This document shows, piece after piece, positions 23,513 through 32,732 of a stretch of DNA of 39,130 nt; position 1 is the stretch's first letter; each line of letters begins with the position of its first letter. Origin of the DNA: Bacteroidales bacterium UBA2714 (lineage in GTDB: Bacteria; Bacteroidota; Bacteroidia; Bacteroidales; P3); the NCBI GenBank assembly GCA_002354035.1, contig DEKU01000018.1, forward strand, positions 34,715 through 73,844, given 5' to 3'. The position numbers were made by a program, and so were the translations under genes. The notes under the pieces are model-generated. The model was not told the origin of the DNA and ran no database searches. It saw nothing but the letters and a program-made list of their open reading frames with translations.

Positions 23513-24580
23513 CTAACGGTTGTGGAGGGGGCCGGCGTAGATGGAGAGGAGTGTCTGGCGGTAGTTGGGGAGGTCAGGGTGTTGGGCGCAGGCTTGGTCA
23601 AGGTGGTGGAGGAATTGTTTGGCGGCCGGGGTGTCGGGGAGGGGGTTGCCGTTGAGGAGTGTGTCGGCGAAGGTGTTGTTGTCGAAGAGATGGTAGCCGA
23701 GGGCTATGCGGCTGTCGATGAGGCGGGCCACGGCGCGGGGTTGGCCTTGGGTGGCTTGCAGTTCGGCCAGGGTGAGGGGTGGGCAGACGGTGAGGTGTAT
23801 GTCGCCTTTGAAGGAGGTGAGGCCATTGAGGATGCTTTGGGTGTCTTCGCCCGGGGTTTTGGTGTAGGGGCCTTGCTGGCGGAGGCATAGTTCGCGCGCT
23901 TTGTGGGGTGCGCAGGGTTCCCACTGGTAGGAGATGCTGAGTGGGATGATGTGCATGGTGTGGAGCGCGGTGACGGGGTCGCTGCCGGTGGAGGCTATCA
24001 TTTTGATGAGTGCCGGTTCGGTCTGGTCGATGCCGTTTTTGGTGCGTCCGTTGCGCTGGGCGATCCAGACGCTCTGGCCTTGCTCGCACACGATGCTGCG
24101 GAGCAGGGCGGAGAGTTGCATCATGCTGTTGTAAAAGGCTTTGCCGCCACTGGCGCGGGGTATACCGATCATTTTGTTGACTTTGGCCAGCTGGGACATG
24201 AGGGGCATTTCGTAGAGGTTGGAGCCGATGACGATGTGGGTGGTGTCGAGGCCGAGGGTGATGAGTTGGTATTGGAGCAGGAGGCTGTCGACTACGATGT
24301 CGCGGTGGTTGGAGATGAAGAGGGAGGGGTGGCCGTCGAGGTGTTCCTGCCCGGTGCAGGTGAAGGTGGCGACGGTGTTTTGCAGCAGGTATTGGCAGGC
24401 GCGGTACATGGCGTCGGACTGGAATGAATGTATGTTGTCGTAGGCCAGGAAGTGCTGCTGGAGGGCTTCGGCCGAGAGGTGGGGGAAGAGTTTTGCGGCC
24501 AGGGGATGCTGGGCCAGGGTGGCCATGATGGCTTTAAACTCTTGTCCCTGACAGGGTTGATATTCTACGTTCGATTCCAT
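23513..24580 (-). CDS. Glycerolipid acyltransferase-like protein (PlsB/PlsC-type fold)
   Basis: 355 residues from the ATG at 24580. A -7 box (TATCTTTG) ends 9 nt upstream and excludes the in-frame start at 24856, which lies inside the neighbouring ABC transporter gene. The motif LFISNHRDIVVDSLLL (about residues 86-100) is the acyltransferase block I, with His and Asp. QSVWIAQRNGRTKNG matches the phosphate-binding block III. Such enzymes transfer fatty acyl groups to glycerol phosphate or to another lipid acceptor at the inner membrane. The N-terminal about 80 residues are helical. His and the last Asp are separated by five residues rather than the usual four, though the inner Asp is also possible. 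The exact acceptor is unknown. An MsbA-like exporter is upstream on the same strand. Confidence 0.8.
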   Translation of the reverse strand: MESNVEYQPCQGQEFKAIMATLAQHPLAAKLFPHLSAEALQQHFLAYDNIHSFQSDAMYRACQYLLQNTVATFTCTGQEHLDGHPSLFISNHRDIVVDSLLLQYQLITLGLDTTHIVIGSNLYEMPLMSQLAKVNKMIGIPRASGGKAFYNSMMQLSALLRSIVCEQGQSVWIAQRNGRTKNGIDQTEPALIKMIASTGSDPVTALHTMHIIPLSISYQWEPCAPHKARELCLRQQGPYTKTPGEDTQSILNGLTSFKGDIHLTVCPPLTLAELQATQGQPRAVARLIDSRIALGYHLFDNNTFADTLLNGNPLPDTPAAKQFLHHLDQACAQHPDLPNYRQTLLSIYAGPLHNR

Positions 24581-24588
24581 TGGGGGTA

Positions 24589-24596
24589 CAAAGATA
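24589..24596 (-). promoter_or_regulatory. -7 box for the acyltransferase gene
   Basis: TATCTTTG on the minus strand, with the ATG (24580) only 9 nt beyond it. The transcript would be nearly leaderless. Confidence 0.6.
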
Positions 24597-24656
24597 CGAA
24601 AATAAATTGATTTGTCGAACTTTTTGTTGGGGGGCAGTTGCAGGTGGGAGGGAGGG

Positions 24657-26489
24657 TTAGTGGAAGGACTGCATGTCGACGAGTCGGCGGTAGAGGCCTC
24701 CGGCTGCCATGAGGTCTTGGTGGGAGCCTTGCTGCACGATGGCGCCATGGTCCATGACGATGATGTGGTCGGCGTTGCGGATGGTGGAGAGGCGGTGGGC
24801 GATGATGATGCAGGTGCGCCCTTGCATGAGTTGGTTGAGGGCTTGTTGGACGGCAAGTTCGCTTTCGGTGTCGAGGGCGGAGGTGGCTTCGTCGAGGATA
24901 AGGATGGGCGGATTTTTCAGCACGGCACGGGCTATGCTGAGGCGTTGGCGCTGGCCGCCACTGAGGGTGATGCCGCTGTCGCCGATGTTGGTGTTGTAGC
25001 CGTCGTGCAGTTGGTCGATGAATTCGTCGGCATGGGCTATGGTGGCGGCTTGTTTCACGCGGTCGAGGCTGTAGTCGGTGCGGCCGAAGGCTATGTTGTT
25101 GGCCACGGTGTCGTTGAAGAGGATGCAGTCTTGCGACACGAGTCCGATCATGGCGCGGAGGCTGTTGATGTTGAGGTCGGTGATGGGGATGGAGTCGATG
25201 AGTATCTGGCCTTCGGTGCTGTCGTAGAAACGTGGCAGGAGGTCGACGAGGGTGGTTTTGCCAGCTCCCGAGGGGCCGACGATGGCGATGGTTTTGCCGC
25301 AGGGGATGGTGAGGTTGATGTTGCGCAGCACGTAGACGGGTTCGGCTGCGGAGTCGGTGCGGTAGGCGAAGGATACGTTGCGGTATTCGATGTTGTGATT
25401 GAAGGCGGTGAGGGGCTGGGCGTCGGGCTTTTCGTAGATGGTCTCGTCGGCGTCCATGATTTCGAAGATGCGGGCGGCGGCGGCGTTGGCACGCTGCAGG
25501 TTGTTGTAGACCCTTACGATGGACTGGACGGGGGGGATGAGGCGGGCAAAGAGGATGATGAAGAGGATGAAGACGGAGGAGAGGAGCTCGCCTTGCAGCA
25601 CGGCCATGCCGCCCAGGATGAGGATGAAGACCAGCCCGACGGTGAGGAGCACTTCGGAAAGGGGGCTGCTCAGCTCGCGGCGTTTGGCCACTTGCACCAT
25701 GCGGCGGGTGTAGATATGGTTGGCGCGGCCGAAGGTGTCGGCACTGCGTTGTTCTTGGCTGAAGGATTTGATGGTGCGGATGCCGGAGAGGGCCTCTTCG
25801 AGCACTGCAAAGAGGTGACCCAGCTCGGCCTGCCCTTTGGTGGAGCTGCGGCGGAGGCTGCGCCCTATGATACCGATGAGCCATACGGCCAGGGGCATGA
25901 TGACTAAGAAGTAGAGGAACAGGCGGGGACTGATGAAGATGAGCACTCCGGCAAAGACGATGATGTTGACGGGGTCTTTGCCAAGGGATATGATGGAGGT
26001 GAGCACTCCCCATTCGATGTCGGAGAGGTCGTTGGACATGCGGCTGATGATGTCGCCCCGGCGGCGGGAGTTGAAATAGGAGACGGGCAGGATGGTGATG
26101 CGCTGGTAGATGTCGTTGCGCAGCCGCATGACGATGCCGTTGCGCATGGGACTGATGACGTATTGGGCCGCATAGCGGCAGAGGTTGGAGAGGAGGGAGA
26201 AGGCGAGGTAGACCAGGGCAAAGCCCACCAGACAGGTCCAGAGGCCGTGTTGCGCCTTGAGGAGGGCGAGGGAGTGGGTCATGTAGAGCGAGAGGTATTC
26301 CTGGCTCAGGGCGAAGGGGGGCAGAGGACCGGCGGGCTGGGAGGTGCCGAAGAGCAGTTCGACAAATGGCACGATGGTGACGAAGGTGAAGAGGTTGAAG
26401 AACACCGCCAGCATGTTGAACAGCAGGTTGGCCAGGATGTTCCAGGGGTAGAACTTGAGGTATCGGAATACGCGCCAGATGTCGTGCAT
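24657..26489 (-). CDS. MsbA-like ABC exporter (TM domain fused to ATPase)
   Basis: 610 residues. The N-terminal half has six TM helices (from FYPWNILANLLFNMLAVFFN onward). The nucleotide-binding half shows Walker A GPSGAGKTT (about residues 398-406), Q-loop GLVSQDCILF, signature LSGGQRQR, Walker B ILILDEATSALD and the H-loop IIAHRLST. It is a half-transporter that works as a homodimer, in the branch that exports lipid A precursors, lipids or peptides. Single-gene fusion and the acyltransferase next door fit lipid export but do not prove it. It follows the TPR/PD40 gene by 26 nt on the same strand and is probably the last gene of the suf transcript. Confidence 0.9.
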   Translation of the reverse strand: MHDIWRVFRYLKFYPWNILANLLFNMLAVFFNLFTFVTIVPFVELLFGTSQPAGPLPPFALSQEYLSLYMTHSLALLKAQHGLWTCLVGFALVYLAFSLLSNLCRYAAQYVISPMRNGIVMRLRNDIYQRITILPVSYFNSRRRGDIISRMSNDLSDIEWGVLTSIISLGKDPVNIIVFAGVLIFISPRLFLYFLVIMPLAVWLIGIIGRSLRRSSTKGQAELGHLFAVLEEALSGIRTIKSFSQEQRSADTFGRANHIYTRRMVQVAKRRELSSPLSEVLLTVGLVFILILGGMAVLQGELLSSVFILFIILFARLIPPVQSIVRVYNNLQRANAAAARIFEIMDADETIYEKPDAQPLTAFNHNIEYRNVSFAYRTDSAAEPVYVLRNINLTIPCGKTIAIVGPSGAGKTTLVDLLPRFYDSTEGQILIDSIPITDLNINSLRAMIGLVSQDCILFNDTVANNIAFGRTDYSLDRVKQAATIAHADEFIDQLHDGYNTNIGDSGITLSGGQRQRLSIARAVLKNPPILILDEATSALDTESELAVQQALNQLMQGRTCIIIAHRLSTIRNADHIIVMDHGAIVQQGSHQDLMAAGGLYRRLVDMQSFH

Positions 26490-26515
26490 GGGTCGTGGGT
26501 GGGGGTGTTTGGTGG

Positions 26516-28120
26516 CTATTGGCGTTGCAGTTTGATGGTGGAGGGCAGTGAGGTGGATTTGGCCCCGGCGGGGAGCTGGAGGGTGTAGGGTTTATGGCCT
26601 GGGGCCGAGAAGGTGACGGTGTTGGGCTTGACGGTGGAGAGGAGGATAGTGTAGTTGCCGTGGGGGTCGGCATGATAGATGGCGGGGGAGGAGGATCCGT
26701 GGTCGACGGTGATGGTGGCTGAGGCGGCGGTGCCGTCGGCAGTCAGCACCACACCGCGCAGGAGGGTCATCCCTTCGGGTCGCGCGGCGGGGTAGAGGTC
26801 GAACATGAGTATGTCTTGTCCTCCCATGCGGTCGGGACCGGAGGTGCGTCCGGCGTAGTAGGCTTGGGTGCCGTCGGCGATGATGCCGAAGGCTATGTCG
26901 TCCTCCTCGGTGTTGAGGGGGAGGCCCATGTTGACGGGTTTGGTGAGCTCGGGGCGGTCGAGGTCGATGAAATACATGTCGTAGCCCCCGAAGCCCTGCC
27001 ATCCGTTGGAGGAGAAGTAGAGGGTGTGGCCGTCGGCGTGGATAAAGGGGCAGCGTTCGTTGCCCGGGGTGTTGACGGCCGACCCCAGGTTTTGGGCCTT
27101 GCCCCAGCTGCCGTCGGCTTTGCGGTGGCAGCGCCATATATCGGTGCCGCCCATGCCCCCTTTGCGGTTGGAGGCAAAATAGAGCCATTGGCCGTCAGGG
27201 GTGACGGAGGGCTGCGACTCCCAGGTGTCGGGTCCGTTCACGTTGTCGCCAGCGTTGACAATGGGTTGCCAGCCGTTGCTGTCGGGTTGGGTGAAATAGA
27301 TGTCGCTGTTGTTATAGCCCCTGAAACGTCGTATGACGGGATAATAGAGTTCGCGGTTGTCGGCTGTGAGGGTCACGCCCCCTTCGGGGTCGCCTTGGTT
27401 GAAGGGAGCCGGAAGCATCCTGGCCTTGCCGAAAAGGGAGTCGGTGCGGGAGCAGACATAGAGCCGTAAGGGTTTCTGCTCCAGCTCGCGGGTGTAGAAC
27501 GTGGCGCGGGAGGCGGTGGAGGTGGCACGCAGCAGGTAGCAGTGGTGGCCGTCGCAGGTGATGAAGGGCATGGCCTCCTCCTCGACCGAGGAGAGCCCCA
27601 GCACCACATGGGGATTGAATGGGGCCAGGTTGCGGTAGGCATCGGCCAGGAAGGTGGTCCAGTAGAGGTAGTTGGAGGCTTCCATGTAAATGGCGTCGCT
27701 CTCGGGGGTGCCGGCGCTGTTGGCCAGCTCGAAATAGCGTTTAAAGTCCTCCTCGGCTTGGTCGTACTGCTCGTCGGTGTAGTGGATGAGTCCCATGTAG
27801 TAGTGCGCCACGGCGTCGGGATAGGAGGGGTTGAGCTTCAGCACTTGGGGGAAATACCGCCGTATGCCCGCCACGTTGAAGTTGCGCTTCACGGCATTGA
27901 GCCCCAGGTAGAAATAGATATCGGGGTTGTCGGGATAGAGTGCTGAAAGCTTGCGTAGCTCCTCGGCGGAAGGACGGTAGCGCCCCTTGTTGTAGTCCTG
28001 TATGGCCCGTTCCATCCGGCTCATGTCGGCTTGGGCCATCTTGTAGGTCAAGCGGCTTTGGCCCTGGGCAGTGGTTGCCGTCAGGGCCAGCAGGAGCAGG
28101 AGTGCGAGCAGGGGGCGCAT
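26516..28120 (-). CDS. Exported TPR and PD40-repeat protein, PorE-like but without OmpA domain
   Basis: 534 residues with signal peptide MRPLLALLLLLALTATTAQG. TPR-like helices occupy about residues 30-150 (YNKGRYRPSAEELRKLSALYPDNPDIYFYLGL). Then come PD40/WD40-like beta-propeller blades (PSVTPDGQWLYFASNRKGGMGGTDIW; PFIHADGHTLYFSSNGWQGFGGYDMYFID; QDILMFDL) up to about residue 440. A carboxypeptidase-regulatory-like fold closes it (LLRGVVLTADGTAAS...HADPHGNYTILL). Family knowledge: PorE of type IX secretion has this TPR-PD40-CRD order plus a peptidoglycan-binding OmpA domain, which is missing here. It is therefore related to the envelope/T9SS-associated family but not PorE itself. It starts 7 nt after sufD, so it shares that transcript. 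Confidence 0.75.
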   Translation of the reverse strand: MRPLLALLLLLALTATTAQGQSRLTYKMAQADMSRMERAIQDYNKGRYRPSAEELRKLSALYPDNPDIYFYLGLNAVKRNFNVAGIRRYFPQVLKLNPSYPDAVAHYYMGLIHYTDEQYDQAEEDFKRYFELANSAGTPESDAIYMEASNYLYWTTFLADAYRNLAPFNPHVVLGLSSVEEEAMPFITCDGHHCYLLRATSTASRATFYTRELEQKPLRLYVCSRTDSLFGKARMLPAPFNQGDPEGGVTLTADNRELYYPVIRRFRGYNNSDIYFTQPDSNGWQPIVNAGDNVNGPDTWESQPSVTPDGQWLYFASNRKGGMGGTDIWRCHRKADGSWGKAQNLGSAVNTPGNERCPFIHADGHTLYFSSNGWQGFGGYDMYFIDLDRPELTKPVNMGLPLNTEEDDIAFGIIADGTQAYYAGRTSGPDRMGGQDILMFDLYPAARPEGMTLLRGVVLTADGTAASATITVDHGSSSPAIYHADPHGNYTILLSTVKPNTVTFSAPGHKPYTLQLPAGAKSTSLPSTIKLQRQ

Positions 28121-28127
28121 AGGAGGG

Positions 28128-29416
28128 TCAGAGCTTTGAGGGGTCGATATAGAAATTGGCTTCGGGGCCGTTGCAGGGACTGCCGCAATGCAGAGCGCAG
28201 TCCGAGCAGAGCGTCAGCTCGCCGTGCAGGCGTTTCTTGACCATGTCCACCAGCGAGTCGCGCAGGGGCTGGAACTCTATTTGTTGCAGCACCTCGTCGC
28301 AGAAGGCGTAGAGCAGGAGGGTCTGGGCAGTGCGTTCGCTCACCCCGCGCGAGCGGATGTAGAAGAGGGCTTGCTCGTCCAGCTGCCCGATGGTGCTGCC
28401 GTGCGAGCATTTCACGTCGTCGTTGTAGATTTCGAGGAAAGGCTTAGTGTTTATCACGGCCTTGTCGGTGAGCAGAATGTTGTTGTTGGACTGGTAGGCT
28501 TCGGTCTTCACGGCCCCATCGCGCACCAGCACGTGGCCGTTGAATGTCCCGCGCGCGGCATCGTCGAGGATGCCTTTATACAGTTCGCGGCTGTGGCAGT
28601 TGGGGAAAGCATGGTCCACAAAGATATAGTTATCCACCTGCTGCTCCTGGTCGTTGAGGAAAAGGCCGTGGGCCTGCACCTCGCAGTGCTCGCCCATCAT
28701 GCGTATCTCCGTGTGGTTGCGGATGTGGCCGCCGTTGAGGGTTACCGCCACCGACCGGAGCATGGCTCCGCTTGCCAGGGTGGCATAAGTATGGTTCAGC
28801 AGACCCGTGTTGTTGTTGAGGTTCTGCATCTTGTAGTACTCCACATACGAGTCGGCGCCCACATGCAGTTCGGTCACATTGTTGGCAAAGGCGGGGGCGT
28901 TGTCGTAGGAGTCGTCGCAGTGCACCAGGCGTACATGACTTCCGCGTCCCACCACCACCAGGTTGCGCACCTGCAGGAACAGGCCGTGGCCGGCATTGAT
29001 GACAGACTGGAGCTGGATGGGCCGCTCCACGTGCACCCCGTCGGGCACATAGATGAACACTCCGTCGGTGTAGTGGTCGGAGTTGAATTGTAGGTAAGGG
29101 TTCTCCTGCTGAATGCACTGGCCAAAATACTGGCGCACAAAGTCGGCCCGCTGGCCGCTGATGTCGCGCAGACTGCCGCAGATAACCCCCTGGCTGTCCG
29201 TCCGCAGGGCTTCATGGCAATAGCCGTTCTCCACCACCAGGCGGTCGGTGTCGAGGTTGGGGATGTTGCAACGATACTCCGACGTTTGTCGCTCGCCGTT
29301 CGAAAGACTCAGCTCGTCGGTCAGCAAAGCGGCAAAGTCCACATTGCGCCACACCTCGTTTTTCCTCATGCGGGGATGCAGGTCGCGGAATTCTTTCACT
29401 AACTTCTCCATAAGGC

Positions 29417-29420
<4 letters not shown>
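28128..29420 (-). CDS. sufD: Fe-S cluster assembly scaffold component SufD
   Basis: 430 residues. SufD forms the SufBC2D scaffold that builds Fe-S clusters in the cytoplasm, with SufC supplying ATPase activity. The C-terminal half has the SufB/SufD beta-helix motifs: HVLVRDGAVKTEAYQSNNNILLTDKA, KPFLEIYNDDVKCSHGSTIGQLDE (His/Ser pair) and SERTAQTLLLYAF. The N-terminal part is SufD-like rather than SufB-like. The extreme C-terminus carries CSDCALHCGSPC, a cysteine cluster of spacing CX2CX4CX3C. It overlaps the sufC stop by 4 nt (ATGA). sufB and sufS are not in the window, so the operon is partial. The ATG chosen gives MSLMEKL; the fourth residue is an alternative. Confidence 0.9.
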
Positions 29421-30181
<761 letters not shown>

Positions 30182-30243
30182 ATCGTGTGTTAAGTATCTG
30201 ATTATATATACTATATTTTATTGTAACAAGTATTGTTCAACTG

Positions 30244-30252
30244 GCAAAGATA
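30244..30252 (-). promoter_or_regulatory. -7 box of the suf operon
   Basis: TATCTTTGC on the minus strand, 63 nt upstream of the sufC ATG. An A/T-rich leader follows. I see no convincing IscR-like or other operator. Confidence 0.6.
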
Positions 30253-30821
30253 CGTTTTTTTTGCCAAATAAACGTTTTCTTCCATATAAGTGTCCATGTC
30301 CTCATCAGTCCAGGACCATGCCACCGGGATTGCCACACAGGAACAAGCCAAGTACTACTTATTGCCCCAGAAAATAAAAGGTACATTAGCAATAAAGAAC
30401 ACTGTTGAGGACTGTTTGTAAGATATATGTCGAAGCTTGCTTTCACCATCGGAGTTCTCACGCCCCCGGGCACGCCCCATTTTGCCAGCCTTGCGGTCAA
30501 AGGGCATGCCCGAGCGGGGCTTTGTGCGGGCAGCACCACCCTGCTGAGGGAGGCCTGCTGGACCCACAACCACTGCCAGATAGCCTGCCGTCCGCACCTC
30601 CTTCCTGCCAATTCTCTGCGCACCCATGCCAACCCGATGTGCGGCTGCGAACTTTTCGTCCCCACGCTGCCCCCCACGGTCTGCCCCCATGCGCGCCTAC
30701 CGCCCTCCCCTCGTCTCCCTCTGGCTTCCGACAGCGGGGTGAAATGCGTCGCCCATAAATGATTGGCTCCGTATGGCTCGTTTTTTTTAGGCGGCTCCGA
30801 TGTGCAATAAAAAAATATTCG

Positions 30822-30830
30822 TATCTTTGC
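30822..30830 (+). promoter_or_regulatory. -7 box of the SAM hydrolase gene
   Basis: TATCTTTGC, with a weak -33 candidate TGTG at 30801-30804. The ATG is at 30888, giving a leader of about 50 nt. Confidence 0.65.
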
Positions 30831-30887
30831 ATCGGCAAACCGCGGGGAACGCCGCTATCCAGTAATATTATAATCAACACATTATCC

Positions 30888-31685
30888 ATGTCTACAACAA
30901 TCGTCACACTGACCACAGATTGGGGCTATGCCGACTTCTTTGCCGGCAGCGTCAAAGGCAAGCTCCTCTCTTACATCCCCGGGGTGCAGGTGGTAGACAT
31001 CACCCATGCCATTCCGCAGTACCAAATCATCCGGGCCACTTTCGTGGTCAAGCACAGCTGCTTCGACTTTCCGGCCGGCACCATCCATATCATCGACCTC
31101 TGCTCTTCGCAAAGCACCGAGCACCCCTTCATCGCCGTGGAATGCGAAGGCCACTTCTTCATCTGCACCGACAACGGGCTGCCCGCAGCCGTCTTCGGCT
31201 CCAAGCCATACAAGGCAGTGGTCATCGACGGCATCCGTCTCGACACCCCCTCGCAAAACTTTGCCGCCCGCGACCTCTTTTGCAAAGTGGCCGCCCTCCT
31301 GGCCCAAGGCACTCCCCTCGACGAGCTCGGCTTTCCCCTCGACGAGCTCTGCCCCTCCACTCCGCTGGTCACCTCCACCTACGATAACTACATCAAAGTG
31401 CATGTGGCCTATGTCGACTCCTACGGCAACTGCTACCTCAATATCACCCTCGACGAATTCGAGGCCTTCCGCCAAGGGCGGCGTTTCGAAATGTTGGTAC
31501 ATGAATTCCGCATCAGCAAGATAGTCCATTCCTATATCGAGATGGACAACAGCAGCCCCTTGCGTGTGCCACTGATGCTCACCCTCTCCTCCACCGGGTA
31601 TCTCGAACTGGCCATGGCCTATGCCAACGCCTCCGAACTCTGCAACCTGCAAACCAACGAGACCTTCGTGGTGAAATTCTTCTGA
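30888..31685 (+). CDS. S-adenosyl-L-methionine hydrolase (adenosine-forming), DUF62 family
   Basis: 265 residues from ATG 30888, downstream of a -7 box. The frame is open to 30759, but that part lies before the promoter. The N-terminus IVTLTTDWGYADFFAGSVKGKL and VVDITHAIPQYQI are the family's signature. ICTDNGLPAAVF and TYDNYIKVHVAYVDSYGNCYLNI are the second-domain substrate motifs. Family members hydrolyse SAM to adenosine and methionine, or in fluorinase and chlorinase homologs join a halide; the Bacteroidetes members are expected to be hydrolases. The gene is free-standing, with a hairpin after the stop. Confidence 0.85.
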   Translation: MSTTIVTLTTDWGYADFFAGSVKGKLLSYIPGVQVVDITHAIPQYQIIRATFVVKHSCFDFPAGTIHIIDLCSSQSTEHPFIAVECEGHFFICTDNGLPAAVFGSKPYKAVVIDGIRLDTPSQNFAARDLFCKVAALLAQGTPLDELGFPLDELCPSTPLVTSTYDNYIKVHVAYVDSYGNCYLNITLDEFEAFRQGRRFEMLVHEFRISKIVHSYIEMDNSSPLRVPLMLTLSSTGYLELAMAYANASELCNLQTNETFVVKFF

Positions 31686-32049
31686 CCCCCGTTTCCCTTC
31701 CCCATCCTGCCGCATATAGGCTGCGGGCCGGTGGCGCCTCCGCCGCAGACCCGATACTTTTCCTCTATGTATTTTGTATTTATTCGCTATATTATTTCTG
31801 TATTATTTCTTGGCAAGAGAATAAATGCTGGCAAAGGGGCGGAAATGAGATGGCTAATGCGCGAAGGCAGCGCGCATCTCGCGAGAGGTCTGGATCGCGG
31901 AGAATCGCTATGGCAGGCGAGGAAAGGGTAGGGCGGTGAGGGGGTATCAGCGAAAAATATGGCACAGGCGAAAACTGCACCCCTGAGGCAGACAAAACTA
32001 AAGCGCCGGCTGGAATGGCCGGCTGGGGCACTGCGGGCGGGTGCAACGC
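31686..32049. other. Intergenic region, GC-rich structured stretch, no gene supported
   Basis: A hairpin CTGCGG (31721-31726) / CCGCAG (31743-31748) with GC-rich interior lies after the SAM hydrolase and may terminate it. An A/T-rich part follows with TATTATTTCT twice (around 31791 and 31801). From 31857 there is ATGCGCG-AAGGCAG-CGCGCAT (31857-31877), then palindrome CTCGCGAG (31878-31885). Short open frames on both strands here have no family features. Confidence 0.55.
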
Positions 32050-32520
32050 TTATTCGCCGCTGTAGTTGGCCGCAATCATGGCCTGTATCTCAGGCGATTC
32101 ATAGCCGCGCGAGGCCAGGAAGGTGACCAGTTTGGCACGGCGTTTGGCGGTGGGTTCGGTGGGGGCGTAGGTCTCCCACTTGGTGCGGGCCACGTCGAGC
32201 AGGATGTTGCGGTACTCCTCGTCAGGGATTTCGGCCAGCGCCTCGGTGATGAATTTGGGAGGCACCTGTTTGGAACGGAGCTGGTAGATGACTTTGAGGC
32301 GACCCCATTTCTGGTTGCGGAGTTTGGCGGAGACGTAGGCACGGGCGTAGCGGCGCTCGTCAATAAACCCCTGGTCGATGAGCCGATTGACAATTTTTGT
32401 CGATGCATCGGGGGTGGCACCCCAGTCGCACAGCTTCTTCCGGACGGAAGTGCGGCATTGTTCTTCATTGGCGCAGTAGCGTTCGGCCCTGGCTAACAGC
32501 GACATTTCTTCTTCTGACAT
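32050..32520 (-). CDS. recX: Regulatory protein RecX
   Basis: 156 residues from the ATG at 32520. An ATG at 32532 is also possible; one at 32547 lies inside the promoter box and is rejected. Three helical RecX repeats are visible: RAERYCANEEQCRTSVRKKLCDWG, IVNRLIDQGFIDERRYARAYVSAKL and GRLKVIYQLRSKQVPPKFITEAL, with FLASRGYESPEIQAMI at the end. RecX binds RecA filaments and modulates recombination. recA is not adjacent. It is divergent from the glycogen synthase-like gene. The -7 box TATTTTTGC gives a very short leader. Confidence 0.88.
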   Translation of the reverse strand: MSEEEMSLLARAERYCANEEQCRTSVRKKLCDWGATPDASTKIVNRLIDQGFIDERRYARAYVSAKLRNQKWGRLKVIYQLRSKQVPPKFITEALAEIPDEEYRNILLDVARTKWETYAPTEPTAKRRAKLVTFLASRGYESPEIQAMIAANYSGE

Positions 32521-32535
32521 ATTCTGTACCATATT

Positions 32536-32544
32536 GCAAAAATA
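32536..32544 (-). promoter_or_regulatory. -7 box of recX
   Basis: TATTTTTGC on the minus strand, 16 nt upstream of ATG 32520. It overlaps the start of the longest open frame and so helps fix the recX start. Confidence 0.65.
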
Positions 32545-32697
32545 CATTTTTTTTGGTTGCTGGCAAAACTTTCGGCACCACTTTTTATTAACAATGTGTT
32601 AATAAGCCGTTGAGGCCAGGCGTCCAGGGCTGTGCTGTGGCGGGCTGCCGAAAGGGCCGGAAAGCGTTTTTTTTCTTTACAATCCAAAAAAAAACCG

Positions 32698-32706
32698 TAT
32701 CTTTGC
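32698..32706 (+). promoter_or_regulatory. -7 box of the glycogen synthase-like gene
   Basis: TATCTTTGC, 27 nt upstream of ATG 32733. The open frame's upstream start at 32610 lies before it and is not used. Confidence 0.65.
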
Positions 32707-32732
32707 ATACTCAAATTATTGTACTCCAAATT

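Larger units (their letters stand above)
30182..30887. other. Intergenic region with two divergent promoters and a GC-rich block of unknown nature
   Basis: The 5' part is A/T-rich leader of sufC. From about 30425 to 30770 the DNA is GC-rich and open in several frames on both strands: plus 30427-30762, plus 30405-30758 and minus 30237-30677. None has a promoter box, signal or recognisable domain. It contains GGGCATGCCC. I cannot decide between a degenerate gene, a repeat element and a structured RNA. Confidence 0.5.

Noticed and set aside
24581..24856. Upstream extension of the acyltransferase frame
   Set aside because: It overlaps the ABC exporter 3' end and lies on the far side of the promoter box.
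24612..25907. 431-residue open frame on the plus strand
   Set aside because: Shadow of the ABC exporter, which shows all ATPase motifs on the other strand.
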